Source: Bacteroidota bacterium (GTDB lineage Bacteria > Bacteroidota > Bacteroidia > Bacteroidales > VadinHA17). From it: a stretch of DNA of 64,000 nucleotides. The stretch lies in contig JAKPOU010000061.1 in the NCBI GenBank assembly GCA_029547705.1, forward strand, positions 100,450-164,449. The letters are read 5' to 3'. Positions 10,009-20,266 of this stretch are shown here, in pieces (position 1 is the stretch's first letter; every line of letters begins with the position of its first letter). A program made the position numbers and the translations under genes. The notes beneath the pieces are model-generated. The model did not search any database, was not told the origin of the DNA, and worked only from the letters and a program-made list of their open reading frames with translations.

Positions 10009-11406
10009 TCATTTTTCCGGGTTTTCACCCCGCAGTTTCCTCTCAATCGGATCAACAAGCCTGTCAATGTCGCCCGCACCTATGGTTACAAGGACATCAA
10101 GCCTGCCGGGATCAAGCATGTCAACCACATTCTGCGGCTGCAACATTTTTTTGTTTTCCAGTTTCATCCTTTCAAAAATGAGTTCCGAGGAAACTCCTTC
10201 AATTGGTTTTTCCCTTGCCGGATAAATCGGAAGAAGTATTGCCTCATCGAGCTCATCAAGAATTTCTGCAAATTCATCCGCATGGTCACGTGTCCTGGAA
10301 AACAGATGAGGCTGAAAGATCCCGGTGATCCTTCTTCCCCCGAAATACTCCCTGAGAGATCTGATACAGGCCTTTATTTCCCCGGGATGGTGGGCATAGT
10401 CATCAATATAGGTCAGTCCCGGCATGTTAACCCGTATGTCAAACCTCCTCCTGACGCCCTTGAAAAGCGGTACCGATCTGCGGATTTCGGTTTCGCTTAC
10501 CCCGCATTTAAGCGCTATGGCGATAGCCGCGGTAAGATTTTCTATATTTATTCTGCCGGGAAAGTGGAAACGCAGGTTCTCAATCATTCCTTCAGGCGTG
10601 GAAAGGCTGAAGAGATAATAATCCTCCCCTGAAACAACATTGAAATATCTGTAATCCGCGCCGGGATCATTACCGTAGGTAAAAACTGATACATCTTCCG
10701 GATGCTTTAGTCTGTCCCTTATCCTGTGGTTCAGCAGAAGAAGCCCTCCCGGCCTGATCTTCCCGCAAAAAACATCATAGGCTTCCGTCATTGTTTTCAG
10801 GTCGCCGTAAATGTCAAGATGATCGGCCTCAACAGATGTGATCACTGCCATAAGCGGATCAAGCTGGTGAAATGAACGGTCATATTCATCGGCCTCAATC
10901 ACGGTGAACCTGCTGTTACCCAGCAGGAGATTGGAATCATAGTTACGTGAGATTCCCCCGAGGAATGCGGAACAGTCAACACGGGACTGCTTCAGCAAAT
11001 GTGCGGTCATCGTCGAGGTTGTTGTTTTGCCGTGGGTTCCGGCAACAGCAATGGTATCGGTGCTGCGTGAAATGGTTCCCAGCACCTCCGCCCTCTTCCT
11101 CAGCCTGAACCCTTTCTCCCTGAAATGGCTGAGCAGGCTGCTCTCCGCCGGTATTGCGGGAGTATAGACCACAAGAATCTCCTTCCCGGGGATTTTTTCC
11201 CTGAACAGCTCAGGCAGCGCGGAGGGATCATCCTCAAACACTATTTCACATCCTTTCGCGGCAAGGGAATCGGTAATGCTGCTTTGAGTCCGGTCAAAAC
11301 CTGCAACAACATATCCCCTGTGCCTGAACCAGAGAGCAAGGGCACTCATCCCTATACCGCCTATACCTACAAAATAAACGCCTTCCATGTTGTTCAGATC
11401 ATTCAT
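10009..11406 (-). CDS. murC: UDP-N-acetylmuramate--L-alanine ligase MurC
   Basis: Cytoplasmic ATP-dependent ligase (465 residues) adding L-alanine to UDP-MurNAc. It shows the N-terminal Rossmann motif GIGGIGMSALA, the ATP loop AVAGTHGKTTTSTM, and the C-terminal IDDYAHHPGEI block that is specific to MurC. The start codon overlaps the murG stop by four bases (ATGA), which implies translational coupling. It is followed after 45 bases by ftsQ. Length and motifs are normal. Confidence 0.98.
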   Translation of the reverse strand: MNDLNNMEGVYFVGIGGIGMSALALWFRHRGYVVAGFDRTQSSITDSLAAKGCEIVFEDDPSALPELFREKIPGKEILVVYTPAIPAESSLLSHFREKGFRLRKRAEVLGTISRSTDTIAVAGTHGKTTTSTMTAHLLKQSRVDCSAFLGGISRNYDSNLLLGNSRFTVIEADEYDRSFHQLDPLMAVITSVEADHLDIYGDLKTMTEAYDVFCGKIRPGGLLLLNHRIRDRLKHPEDVSVFTYGNDPGADYRYFNVVSGEDYYLFSLSTPEGMIENLRFHFPGRINIENLTAAIAIALKCGVSETEIRRSVPLFKGVRRRFDIRVNMPGLTYIDDYAHHPGEIKACIRSLREYFGGRRITGIFQPHLFSRTRDHADEFAEILDELDEAILLPIYPAREKPIEGVSSELIFERMKLENKKMLQPQNVVDMLDPGRLDVLVTIGAGDIDRLVDPIERKLRGENPEK

Positions 11407-12515
11407 GTCCCTGCCAGTTTCAATACTTCGTTCGCTATTCTTATATCGGAATCCCTTTCCGCCATTTTTCTGATATTTTCCGAAAGTCCTGCTTTCCCGG
11501 AAGTGTCAAGAGAAAGCCTGATGACCTCATCAATCAGTTTCTTCTCTGCCTGACTGTCAGCAATAAGAATGGCAGCTCCATTTCCGGAAAGAGCTTCTGC
11601 ATTTCTGGTCTGATGGTCTTCGGCCACATTCGGCGAAGGAACAAGGATCACCGGCTTGCCCACAAGGCACAGTTCGGAAATGGTTCCTGCACCGGCTCTT
11701 GAAACAATTATGTCGGCAGCTGCAAATGCATAGTCCATCCGGTCAATAAAACCATGGATGGCTATGGTTTCCGCAAGTGAATCAGCAGCAAGGCTCTTTA
11801 CATCCTCATAGTAGTTCATTCCTGTCTGCCACAGCCATTGCAGGCCTGATCCGGCCATTCTGTCCAGGGCCCCGCCGAGGGTTTTATTAATAGTGCCTGC
11901 ACCGAGGGATCCGCCCAGCACAAGGACAACCTGTTTTTCCCTGCTGAAACCGAAATATTCCAGTGCCTCATTTTTAAGAACCCCGGAATTGTCAAAACTA
12001 TGACGGACCGGATTTCCTGTTTTGATGATCTTGTCACGGGGGAAATATTTTTCCATGCCGTCATATGCCACGCAGATGGCCGAAGCCCTTTTTGCAAGAA
12101 GCCTGTTGGTGACTCCCGCATAACTGTTCTGTTCCTGGATAACTACCGGTATTCCCATTCCTGCCGCTTTCCACATCACCGGACCACTTGCAAAGCCTCC
12201 CACGCCAAGGGCGACATCCGGCCGGAACTCCCTGATTATCCTTTTTGCCATGGAAAGGCTCCTGATCAGCCTCAGCAGGACACTGAAATTCCTGAAAGTG
12301 ATCTGCCTGTAAAATCCCGAAACCGGTAAGGCCCTGATCCTGTAACCGGCTGCCGGTACTTTTTCCATTTCCATCCTGCCTTCAGCGCCTACAAAAAGGA
12401 TATCCGTCCCGGGCTCAATACGCCTGAGGGCATTGGCAACGGAAATAGCCGGGAAAATATGTCCTCCCGTACCTCCTCCGCTGATGATAATCCTTTTATT
12501 TCGCAACTGTTCCAT
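11403..12515 (-). CDS. murG: Undecaprenyl-PP-MurNAc-pentapeptide GlcNAc transferase MurG
   Basis: GT28 glycosyltransferase (370 residues) that converts lipid I to lipid II on the cytoplasmic face of the membrane. The N-terminal glycine-rich loop SGGGTGGHIFPA, the GVGGFASGP segment and the donor-binding region SRAGAGTISELCLVGKPVILVPSP are all present. The gene overlaps ftsW upstream by 20 bases and murC downstream by 4, in keeping with the tightly packed operon. Confidence 0.98.
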   Translation of the reverse strand: MEQLRNKRIIISGGGTGGHIFPAISVANALRRIEPGTDILFVGAEGRMEMEKVPAAGYRIRALPVSGFYRQITFRNFSVLLRLIRSLSMAKRIIREFRPDVALGVGGFASGPVMWKAAGMGIPVVIQEQNSYAGVTNRLLAKRASAICVAYDGMEKYFPRDKIIKTGNPVRHSFDNSGVLKNEALEYFGFSREKQVVLVLGGSLGAGTINKTLGGALDRMAGSGLQWLWQTGMNYYEDVKSLAADSLAETIAIHGFIDRMDYAFAAADIIVSRAGAGTISELCLVGKPVILVPSPNVAEDHQTRNAEALSGNGAAILIADSQAEKKLIDEVIRLSLDTSGKAGLSENIRKMAERDSDIRIANEVLKLAGT

Positions 12516-13707
12516 AAATCAGTTCACCTTCATCCTTTTGCTCCTCTTCGGGAAGCTCTTCCTTCCTGAGCCTGGCATTCACCACCCTGCTGACACTCAG
12601 TATTACCCCTATCGAAAAGCACATCATGACCACGGATGTCCGTCCCCAGCTGACCAGCGGGAGTGTTTGCCCCGTAACCGGGAAAATATCAACGGCAACC
12701 ATCATATTGAGCATCGCCTGTGTCACTATCATCACTATAAGTCCGAGAACCAGATAGGCAGGAAATGCGGTCTCGCACTTTTTCACGATTGATATTCCCC
12801 TGAAAAGAAGGATCATGTATGCCATGATCAGCGGGATTGCTCCTAACAGCAATCCGTATTCCTCAATTATTATTGCAAAAATGAAATCGGAATTTGACTG
12901 CGGCAGCATGTTTCTCTGAATGCTGTGACCGGGTGCCTTGCCAAACAAGCCTCCCGTAGATATGGCAATTTTAGCCTGGTTGATCTGATAATCATCAGCA
13001 CCGCTGCTCTTTCCCGCAAAAAAGCTTATCATTCTTTCAATCCAGGTAAGAACCCTGTTGTCTTCTTTCAGCAGCCAGAGCACAAGGGCAAAAAATATTA
13101 CAAAAACCACAGCCATTCCCGCATATGCTATAAGAAACTTTACCGGGACACCGCCAATGAACATTATCAGGATGCAGATTCCAAAGACCATTAATGCCGT
13201 GGAAAGGTTCTCGGGCATTATCAGTGCACATATGATCAGTACCGGCACCATCAGGAATTTGGTAACAAGCACAAAATCCTTCAGCTGATTCTGATATCTG
13301 GCAAGAGATCTTGCAAGGTAAATGACCAGGGCTACCTTGGCAATATCGGAGGTCTGGATCCTGAAACCGATATAGGGGATCTCAAGCCAGCGTGTCGCTT
13401 CATTGATCGTAACGCCAAAGAAGTATGTAAGCACGAGTAGTATTGCCGAAACGATAACGGCAATCCCGGCCAGGGCCGAATATATCCTGTACGGCAGATA
13501 ATGAACCAGTATTATTATCAGCAGCCCTGCAGTCAGCATCAGGAACTGGCTTCTCAGGAAATATGTGGTATTCCCTCCATGGTTCCTGAAAGCCACATTC
13601 ACTGAGGAACTGTAAACGGCTAGCAGTGAATAGACCATGAAGACGGCAACAACACCCCATATTGCCCTGTCTCCCTTAAACGTTCTGGAAAGCCATCCCT
13701 GAAACAT
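12496..13707 (-). CDS. ftsW: Lipid II polymerase FtsW (SEDS family)
   Basis: A 403-residue SEDS protein with about ten membrane helices, the septal peptidoglycan glycosyltransferase that works with FtsI. The loop around LNMMVAVDIFPVTGQTLPLVSWGRTS matches the conserved SEDS segment (normally ...TGLPLPFISYGGTS). The GATRWLEI-type motif of FtsW appears as NEATRWLEIPYIGF. The C terminus is a charged cytoplasmic tail (RKEELPEEEQKDEG). It overlaps the start of murG by 20 bases, so the two are probably translated together. Confidence 0.96.
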   Translation of the reverse strand: MFQGWLSRTFKGDRAIWGVVAVFMVYSLLAVYSSSVNVAFRNHGGNTTYFLRSQFLMLTAGLLIIILVHYLPYRIYSALAGIAVIVSAILLVLTYFFGVTINEATRWLEIPYIGFRIQTSDIAKVALVIYLARSLARYQNQLKDFVLVTKFLMVPVLIICALIMPENLSTALMVFGICILIMFIGGVPVKFLIAYAGMAVVFVIFFALVLWLLKEDNRVLTWIERMISFFAGKSSGADDYQINQAKIAISTGGLFGKAPGHSIQRNMLPQSNSDFIFAIIIEEYGLLLGAIPLIMAYMILLFRGISIVKKCETAFPAYLVLGLIVMIVTQAMLNMMVAVDIFPVTGQTLPLVSWGRTSVVMMCFSIGVILSVSRVVNARLRKEELPEEEQKDEGELIYGTVAK

Positions 13708-13718
13708 TTCCCTGCAGA

Positions 13719-15059
13719 TTAAAGGTTTCTTACGGCAGCCTTGAACTGACGCCCCCTGTCCTCATAGTTGACAAACAGATCAAAGCTGGCACAGGCAGGC
13801 GAGAGCAGAACCGTATCACCCTTTCCTGCCAGATAGTATGAAGACCGGACGGCCTCCTCCATTGATGCAGCTTCAATAATGGTTTTTACCTTGTCTTTGA
13901 AAGCATCAATGATTTTTGCATTGTCCTTTCCAAGGCAGACCACCGCTTTTACCTTCTGCTTTACAACCTCAAACAATTCGGAATAGTCGTTTCCCTTGTC
14001 TATTCCGCCGGCAATCCATACCACCGGAGTCTCCATGCATTCAAGCGCATACCAGGTGGAATTGACATTGGTGGCCTTGGAGTCATTGATGAAATTTATT
14101 CCACTCACCTTAATCACCGGCTCCAGACGGTGCTCCACAGCCTGGAAATCAGTAAGACTCTCCCTGATCACAGGCTTGCGTATATCAAGCACCCTGCCGG
14201 CAATAGCTGCAGCCATGGAATTGTAAATGTTATGACGCCCTTTGAGCGCCAGTTCATGAATGGTCATAAGCTTGGTGGTTTTATTCTGGTAATCAATAAT
14301 TAATTCTTCATGATCAATATATGCTGCCATTTTCTCCGTGTGCCTGTCAGAAAAAGGCAGAAGTGTCATATCATATTTTCTTCTTTCCAGCTCTTTTGTG
14401 ATCACAGGATCATCTGCCCAGTAAATGAAATAATCCGATTTCGTCTGATTCCTGGTTATCCGGAATTTTGAATCAATATAATTCCTGAAATCATAGCCGT
14501 ACCTGTCCAGGTGATCAGGAGTAATATTGAGAAGAATGGCTATATCAGCCCTGAAGTCATACATGTCGTCCAGCTGGAAGCTGGAAAGTTCTATAACATA
14601 ATAATCATAATGCTCCCGTGCCACTGACATTGCAAAGCTGTTTCCCACATTTCCCGTCATGGCAACCTTTTTTCCGGCTTTTTCAAGCATGTGCCGTATA
14701 AGATTCGTGACCGTCGTCTTTCCGTTGCTGCCGGTAACACAGATTTTGATGCCCCCAGCATACCTGGCCGCAAATTCGATTTCTGAAATTACGGGTATGC
14801 CCGCTGACCTGATCTTTTCAACAAGTGACGAATCTCCCCTGATACCGGGACTTTTTATCACCTCTGCAGCGTTCAGTATCTCTTCCGGGGTATGCCTGCC
14901 CTGTTCCCATCTGATGCCATGGCTGTCCAGGATATTGCGGTATTCTTCCTTTATTTCACCATGATCGGAAACGAAGACATCAAAACCCTTTGCAGCAGCC
15001 AGGACAGCTGCTCCAGTACCGCTTTCACCCGCACCCAGTATTGCCAGTTTCCTTTTCAT
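13719..15059 (-). CDS. murD: UDP-N-acetylmuramoylalanine--D-glutamate ligase MurD
   Basis: ATP-dependent ligase of 446 residues that adds D-Glu to UDP-MurNAc-L-Ala in the cytoplasm. Visible motifs are the N-terminal GAGESGTGAAVLA loop, SPGI in the substrate pocket, the ATP loop CVTGSNGKTTVTNLI, and NDSKATNVNSTWYALE in the C-terminal half, which is the MurD-specific block. The gene is 4 bases from mraY and 11 bases from ftsW. Normal length. Confidence 0.98.
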   Translation of the reverse strand: MKRKLAILGAGESGTGAAVLAAAKGFDVFVSDHGEIKEEYRNILDSHGIRWEQGRHTPEEILNAAEVIKSPGIRGDSSLVEKIRSAGIPVISEIEFAARYAGGIKICVTGSNGKTTVTNLIRHMLEKAGKKVAMTGNVGNSFAMSVAREHYDYYVIELSSFQLDDMYDFRADIAILLNITPDHLDRYGYDFRNYIDSKFRITRNQTKSDYFIYWADDPVITKELERRKYDMTLLPFSDRHTEKMAAYIDHEELIIDYQNKTTKLMTIHELALKGRHNIYNSMAAAIAGRVLDIRKPVIRESLTDFQAVEHRLEPVIKVSGINFINDSKATNVNSTWYALECMETPVVWIAGGIDKGNDYSELFEVVKQKVKAVVCLGKDNAKIIDAFKDKVKTIIEAASMEEAVRSSYYLAGKGDTVLLSPACASFDLFVNYEDRGRQFKAAVRNL

Positions 15060-15063
15060 CCTG

Positions 15064-16320
15064 CTATCTTATTTTCAGGGTCACAATGCTTATCACCGCC
15101 AGCAGCAGACCCACAATCCAGAAACGTGTAACAATCTTTGGTTCCGGATATCCCTTTTTCTGATAGTGATGATGCAGGGGAGCCATCAGGAAGATCCTCC
15201 TGCCTTCCCCGTATTTTCTCCTGGTTCTCTTAAACCAGTACACCTGCAGGACTACCGACAGATTTTCGGCAAAAAAGATCCCGCAGAGAACCGGAATAAG
15301 CAGTTCCTTTCTTATTACTATTGCAAAAACAGCTATTATGCCTCCCAGCGCAAGTGATCCGGTATCACCCATGAATACCTGGGCCGGATATGAGTTATAC
15401 CACAGGAAACCTATGGTTGCACCGATAAATGCACTGGCAAAAATCACCAGTTCCTCGGATCTCGGTATAAACAATATGTTTAGATAGTTGGCATAGATGA
15501 TATTGCTCGATACATAGGCGAGAATCCCGAGAGCCGTCCCTATGATAGCGGATGTGCCCGTAGCAAGGCCGTCCAGGCCGTCGGTGATATTGGCTCCGTT
15601 GGAAACGGCAGTGAGAATGAAAATGATTATGGTGATATAGACAAGCCAGGTCCACGGCTGCCTCTTCTCTTTGCCGATAAATGCCACAAGCCATGCATAG
15701 TTGAATTCATTGTTTTTCACAAAGGGAATGGTTGTCTTCGTGGATTTCCTCTCCATGGTTATCTCGCTTCCCGCCGGTACCGGTGCGCCGGCATCCCTCA
15801 GTTCCCTTCTCTCACTTGCAGTCAGTTCCGTCAGTCCTACCTTTTCGGCTATCATCACATCATCGCTGAAGCATAATGTCACTCCCACTACCAGGCCAAG
15901 GACAATCTGGCCCATTATTTTAAACCTTCCGGCAAGCCCTTCCTTGTTCTTTTTGAAAATCTTTATGTAGTCATCCGTAAAACCTATCAGACCGAGCCAT
16001 ATCGTTGTGATCAGCATCAGAATCACGTAGATGTTGTCAAGTCTGGCAAAAAGAAGGGTGGGAATCACTATGGATGCCAGGATAATAATGCCACCCATCG
16101 AAGGGGTTCCCTCCTTCCTGTACTGTTCCTCAAGGCCCAGGTCCCTCACTACCTCCCCGATCTGTCTTTTCTGAAGAAAATTAATGATACTCTTTCCTAT
16201 CATCATGGATATGATAAGAGATGTTATAACCGCCGCCGCCGAACGGAAGGATATGTAACTGAAGACTCCGGCTCCGGGTACATTTAGTTTGTCTAGATAT
16301 TTAAACAGATAGTAGAGCAT
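15064..16320 (-). CDS. mraY: Phospho-N-acetylmuramoyl-pentapeptide transferase MraY
   Basis: Integral membrane enzyme that makes lipid I from UDP-MurNAc-pentapeptide and undecaprenyl phosphate. I chose ATG at 16320 (418 residues) because AAGGA lies 6 bases before it; the frame runs up to a TTG at 16344 inside the end of murE. Catalytic signatures are GFTDDYIKI and the [12 protein letters not shown] block. As in other Bacteroidota it carries an extra hydrophilic insertion of roughly 50 residues after helix four (around [12 protein letters not shown]), which makes it longer than the usual 360 residues. Confidence 0.97.
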   Translation of the reverse strand: MLYYLFKYLDKLNVPGAGVFSYISFRSAAAVITSLIISMMIGKSIINFLQKRQIGEVVRDLGLEEQYRKEGTPSMGGIIILASIVIPTLLFARLDNIYVILMLITTIWLGLIGFTDDYIKIFKKNKEGLAGRFKIMGQIVLGLVVGVTLCFSDDVMIAEKVGLTELTASERRELRDAGAPVPAGSEITMERKSTKTTIPFVKNNEFNYAWLVAFIGKEKRQPWTWLVYITIIIFILTAVSNGANITDGLDGLATGTSAIIGTALGILAYVSSNIIYANYLNILFIPRSEELVIFASAFIGATIGFLWYNSYPAQVFMGDTGSLALGGIIAVFAIVIRKELLIPVLCGIFFAENLSVVLQVYWFKRTRRKYGEGRRIFLMAPLHHHYQKKGYPEPKIVTRFWIVGLLLAVISIVTLKIR

Positions 16321-16330
16321 CTTTAATTCC

Positions 16331-17788
16331 TTATTTGTCTGCAAGTGCCTTCCGCAGTTCCTCCCTGTCGTCGAAATGCTGCCTTACACCATTAATCTCC
16401 TGATAGGTTTCGTGTCCCTTGCCGGCAACCAGTATCACATCCTCCGGAGCCGCAAGCATGACGGCTGTTTTGATGGCTTCACGCCTGCCTGCTATTCTCA
16501 GGGATCTTTCCTTCATCTCCGGTGTAAGACCTGCCTCCATGTCATCCAGTATTTTTTCCGGGTCCTCGGTTCTGGGATTATCCGAGGTGAGTATCAGTTT
16601 TGTGCTGCCTTCCGCTGCTATGGCGGCCATCTTTGGCCTTTTGGTGCGGTCCCGGTCACCTCCCGCCCCCACCACGGTGATAAGGCTTACACTGTTCCTG
16701 CGTATCTTGTTCAGCGTGCTGATCACATTCATAAGGGCATCGGGAGTGTGGGCGTAATCAACGATCCCGGTAATACCCCCGGCAGATCTTATCACTTCAA
16801 GCCTTCCCGCAACCGGGCCCAGTCTGCTCAGTTCCGTCAGTACCTCCCTCCCGCCGGCTCCCAGAAGAACGGCAGCGGAATATACTGCAAGAAGATTATA
16901 GGCATTGTAATCTCCTATAAATCCTGTCCATACCTCTTCTCCCATGATTCTCAGCCCCATGCCCTGAAAGCTTTGTTCAAGTATGCTGCATCTGAAATCA
17001 GCCATTCCCCTTAACGAGTATGTATGGCGGGATGCCCTGCAGTTCTGAAGCATCACCATTCCGTTTTTGTCATCGGAATTGACCAGTGCAAAGGCATTTT
17101 CCGGAAGCGAATCAAACCAGTCTTTCTTGGCAGCCAGGTATCTGTCAAATGTCTTGTGATAATCAAGATGATCATGCGTGAGATTTGTGAATACCCCTCC
17201 TGCAAATTCCAGTCCGGCAATCCGTTTCTGACTTGAGGCATGTGAACTTACCTCCATAAAGGCAAATTCACACCCCTCTGCCACCATTTCACTCAGTACC
17301 CTGTTGAGCTGAACGGGATCAGGGGTGGTAAGAGTGGCTTCCAGCTCCCTGCCGGCAACATAGTTGCATATTGTGGACAAAAGCCCGCATCTGTGCCCAA
17401 GCATGGAAAACAGTCTGTACAGTAGTGTGGCTGTTGTTGTCTTCCCGTTGGTTCCCGTGATTCCGGTAAGCTTCAGTGAGGAGGAAGGATTGCCGAAGAA
17501 ATTTGATGAAGCCTGGCCCAGTGCGGCAGCTGAATCTCCCGTCACTATCCAGCTGACATCTTCTGAAGGATCTGACGGAAGATGTTCGCATATGACCGCT
17601 CCGGCACCCGATCCGACTGCATCTCCGATAAAGTCATGACCATCGCTCTTCAGTCCCCTTACCGCAACAAAAAGGGAATCCGGATCCGCTTTCCGGGAAT
17701 CGAACACGATATTGCTGATCATTCTTTCCTTCCGGCCGGAAAAAGACTTTATATCAATACCCTTCAATATTTTTTCAAGTTCTTTCAT
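16331..17788 (-). CDS. murE: UDP-MurNAc-tripeptide synthetase MurE (meso-DAP adding)
   Basis: Cytoplasmic ligase (485 residues) adding the third peptide residue. The ATP loop is [16 protein letters not shown], followed by the MEVSSHA block. The specificity loop contains DNPR ([10 protein letters not shown]), the motif of meso-diaminopimelate-adding MurE, so the organism's peptidoglycan is predicted to be DAP-type. Only one base separates it from the ftsI stop, and its stop lies 10 bases before the mraY start. Normal length and motifs. Confidence 0.98.
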   Translation of the reverse strand: MKELEKILKGIDIKSFSGRKERMISNIVFDSRKADPDSLFVAVRGLKSDGHDFIGDAVGSGAGAVICEHLPSDPSEDVSWIVTGDSAAALGQASSNFFGNPSSSLKLTGITGTNGKTTTATLLYRLFSMLGHRCGLLSTICNYVAGRELEATLTTPDPVQLNRVLSEMVAEGCEFAFMEVSSHASSQKRIAGLEFAGGVFTNLTHDHLDYHKTFDRYLAAKKDWFDSLPENAFALVNSDDKNGMVMLQNCRASRHTYSLRGMADFRCSILEQSFQGMGLRIMGEEVWTGFIGDYNAYNLLAVYSAAVLLGAGGREVLTELSRLGPVAGRLEVIRSAGGITGIVDYAHTPDALMNVISTLNKIRRNSVSLITVVGAGGDRDRTKRPKMAAIAAEGSTKLILTSDNPRTEDPEKILDDMEAGLTPEMKERSLRIAGRREAIKTAVMLAAPEDVILVAGKGHETYQEINGVRQHFDDREELRKALADK

Positions 17789-17789
17789 A

Positions 17790-19904
17790 TCAAAGATTCA
17801 TTTCAAGTGACACTACCTGTCCTTCAAAATACCTGGTCCCGTGTTCAGGGAATTGTCTCAGCACCCTGCCTCTGCCGCTGAAGCGGACCCTGTAACCGGA
17901 ATTCTCAAGCAGATGCATTGCATCTCTCAGGCTCATACCCCTCACATCCGGAACCATCCCCCCGGTTATTTCAATCCCCGTGCAGCTGACTGTATCCCCA
18001 TTCTGCCGGGTTTTTATCCATTCATGCCCGGTGGTCTTTTCCGGCCTGCCACCAAACCTTCCCAGAACACTGTGAATATCATCACGGTATCCGTTACCTG
18101 CCTGGGGAACAAGCGCTGCTGTCCTGTTCCCGTCAGATGACCTGTAGTCTCTGTAAAAACTAGTTGCATAAATCCTGTCTGCTATTTCCCTGAATACCGT
18201 ACCTGCCACCTGATTGCCGTAATAGACTCCGTTTGAGGGGGCATTTACGACAACAATGCAGGAATACAGAGGATCTTCCGCGGGGAAATAACCGACAAAG
18301 GAAGCCTGGTAGGAAATACCGGAATCCGATCTGTAGCCTCCGCTCCCTTTCGCAATCTGGGCCGTTCCGGTTTTGCCTGCGATTTTGTAGTCGGTGTTTT
18401 TCAGATTCGTTGCCGTACCGTGTTCAACAACCCCTTCCATCATTTTCCTGACTTTTTTTATGGTGGACCTGGATGCAACTGATTTGATTATGACTTCGGG
18501 ATTATAGTGTTTTATCTCCCTGCCGTTCCTCTCGATTGCGGTTACGAAACGCGGTCTGACCATCTTCCCGTTATTGGCCACTGCATTGTAAAATGTAAGT
18601 ATCTGCAGGGGTGTCATCCGGACTTCATAGCCGTATGACATCATCGCCAGACTGATTCCTGACCACAGCTTGTCGCCCGGATACCTTATGAGAGGTGTTC
18701 CTTCACCCTGTATCCTTATGCCCAGCTTCTGATTGAGTTTCATGGCATAGAGCCTGTCGACGAAATCCCCGGGGCGGTCACCGTACAGATCTGTAATCAG
18801 CCTGGCTGTCCCCACATTGGATGATTTCTCGAATACCTCCCTCACGCTTATCATGCCGTATCCGCCTTCCTTGGTATCCCGTATCACCTTATCGTAGAAC
18901 CTGATGCTTCCCCTTCCCGTGTCCACAATATCACCAGTATCAATTATTCCCTCTTCAAGGGCGGCCATCAGAACCGGCAGCTTGAACGTTGATCCCGGTT
19001 CGGTGCTTTCCCCTACTGCATAGTTGTAGCTTTCATGATACCTGCCGTCACTTCCTGCCTCGAGATTGACCATTGCCCTTATATCGCCCGTATTCACTTT
19101 CATCACCACGGCACATCCGTGATGTGCATTGTGCTTTCTGAGCTGATTTGCCAGTGCTGTTGCAGCCACATCCTGGAGATCAATATCTATGGTGGTCACC
19201 ACATCGTTGCCGTCGCGTGAACTGACCGTGCCTGTGCCATCCACCGTAATCCAGTCCCCTCCCGCGAGGCGCTGCATGACTGCCGCTCCGTTCCTGCCGG
19301 AAAGTTCCCTGTCAAAGGAACCCTCAATACCAACAGTATTGCCTTTCTCGCCCTGGCTCAGATAGCCTATGGTTCTTGCAGCCAGTTCATTGTTAGGCAG
19401 TATTCTCCTGTTTTCAGCCTCAGCTATCAGTCCGCCCCTGTAGCGGCCTTCACGGAAAACCGGAAGTTCCCTCAGGTTTTTAAGTGTTTTATAGTCAACC
19501 TTCCTTTTTATAAGAAAATAGCGGTCGCCGCGCCTGCGGGCATTATTTAATGCTGCCTTCCACTCCGGGGCCGTTCTGGTTCCCAGATGCCTTGCCAGAC
19601 CGGCAGAAAGGCCATTGATGCCGGCTGCCCAGGTCTCCTCCGGCATTCCGCTGCTACGCGTATCCATGTAGATGGTATAATAGGGAACCGAGGTGGCCAG
19701 CTGCCTTCCGTCACAGGCAAGAATATCCCCCCTGTCAGCAACAAGCTCGGTCCTTTTGAAAACATATTTTTCACTCATGGCCGACCATTTGCCATACTCA
19801 ACCGTCTGAAGTATCACAATGCGTATTAGAATGGCCAGGGCAACAATTGCCAGTGCAAAATATAAAATGCCGCCACGGAATACTATGTCATCTCTGAGAG
19901 CCAT
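17790..19904 (-). CDS. ftsI: FtsI/PBP3 transpeptidase with C-terminal PASTA domain
   Basis: Class B penicillin-binding protein of 704 residues that cross-links septal peptidoglycan in the periplasm. It has an N-terminal membrane anchor (about 12-33), a dimerisation/pedestal domain, and the transpeptidase domain with the active-site triad motifs STFK (Ser305), SSN (361-363) and KTG (510-512). A single PASTA domain closes the protein (about 650-704, starting MVPDVRGMSLRDAMHLL). PASTA-tailed FtsI (Spo0VD-like build) is common in Bacteroidota dcw clusters. It starts 5 bases after ftsL ends. Confidence 0.96.
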   Translation of the reverse strand: MALRDDIVFRGGILYFALAIVALAILIRIVILQTVEYGKWSAMSEKYVFKRTELVADRGDILACDGRQLATSVPYYTIYMDTRSSGMPEETWAAGINGLSAGLARHLGTRTAPEWKAALNNARRRGDRYFLIKRKVDYKTLKNLRELPVFREGRYRGGLIAEAENRRILPNNELAARTIGYLSQGEKGNTVGIEGSFDRELSGRNGAAVMQRLAGGDWITVDGTGTVSSRDGNDVVTTIDIDLQDVAATALANQLRKHNAHHGCAVVMKVNTGDIRAMVNLEAGSDGRYHESYNYAVGESTEPGSTFKLPVLMAALEEGIIDTGDIVDTGRGSIRFYDKVIRDTKEGGYGMISVREVFEKSSNVGTARLITDLYGDRPGDFVDRLYAMKLNQKLGIRIQGEGTPLIRYPGDKLWSGISLAMMSYGYEVRMTPLQILTFYNAVANNGKMVRPRFVTAIERNGREIKHYNPEVIIKSVASRSTIKKVRKMMEGVVEHGTATNLKNTDYKIAGKTGTAQIAKGSGGYRSDSGISYQASFVGYFPAEDPLYSCIVVVNAPSNGVYYGNQVAGTVFREIADRIYATSFYRDYRSSDGNRTAALVPQAGNGYRDDIHSVLGRFGGRPEKTTGHEWIKTRQNGDTVSCTGIEITGGMVPDVRGMSLRDAMHLLENSGYRVRFSGRGRVLRQFPEHGTRYFEGQVVSLEMNL

Positions 19905-19909
19905 AATCG

Positions 19910-20263
19910 CTAATTGTCAACTATCAGTTTAAATGCCGGTGTCTTCAGTTCTTCCAGGTCAAGCCCCCTTTCCCTTACCATCCGGTAAACCTCGGATTGC
20001 CGGCTGATGAACATCAGTTCAGCTGAAGTGGAAAGAGACTGGGCTCTCAGTTCTCTTACTTCTGTCCGCAGGCCCTGCATGTCGCGTGTGATCCTTTCTG
20101 CATGAAACCTGTTTGCTATATACACTGCTCCGAGCAGAGTCAGCAGCATGACATACCAGATATTTTCCAGGATTATCCTTGACGGGATTCCTCCGCTTAT
20201 AAGCTCCTTCAGGAAACTGCCGGTGCTTATCTTTCTGCTTTTATCCTTTCCTTCCCCTTCCAT
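19910..20263 (-). CDS. ftsL: FtsL-like small division protein
   Basis: A 117-residue bitopic protein with a basic cytoplasmic N terminus, one membrane helix (about 34-52, NIWYVMLLTLLGAVYIANR) and a periplasmic heptad-rich helix (about 53-95). The size, topology and position between rsmH and ftsI identify it as the FtsL component of the FtsQLB complex. Sequence similarity to proteobacterial FtsL is expected to be weak, so the call rests mostly on context and shape. Confidence 0.85.
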   Translation of the reverse strand: MEGEGKDKSRKISTGSFLKELISGGIPSRIILENIWYVMLLTLLGAVYIANRFHAERITRDMQGLRTEVRELRAQSLSTSAELMFISRQSEVYRMVRERGLDLEELKTPAFKLIVDN

Positions 20264-20266
20264 AAA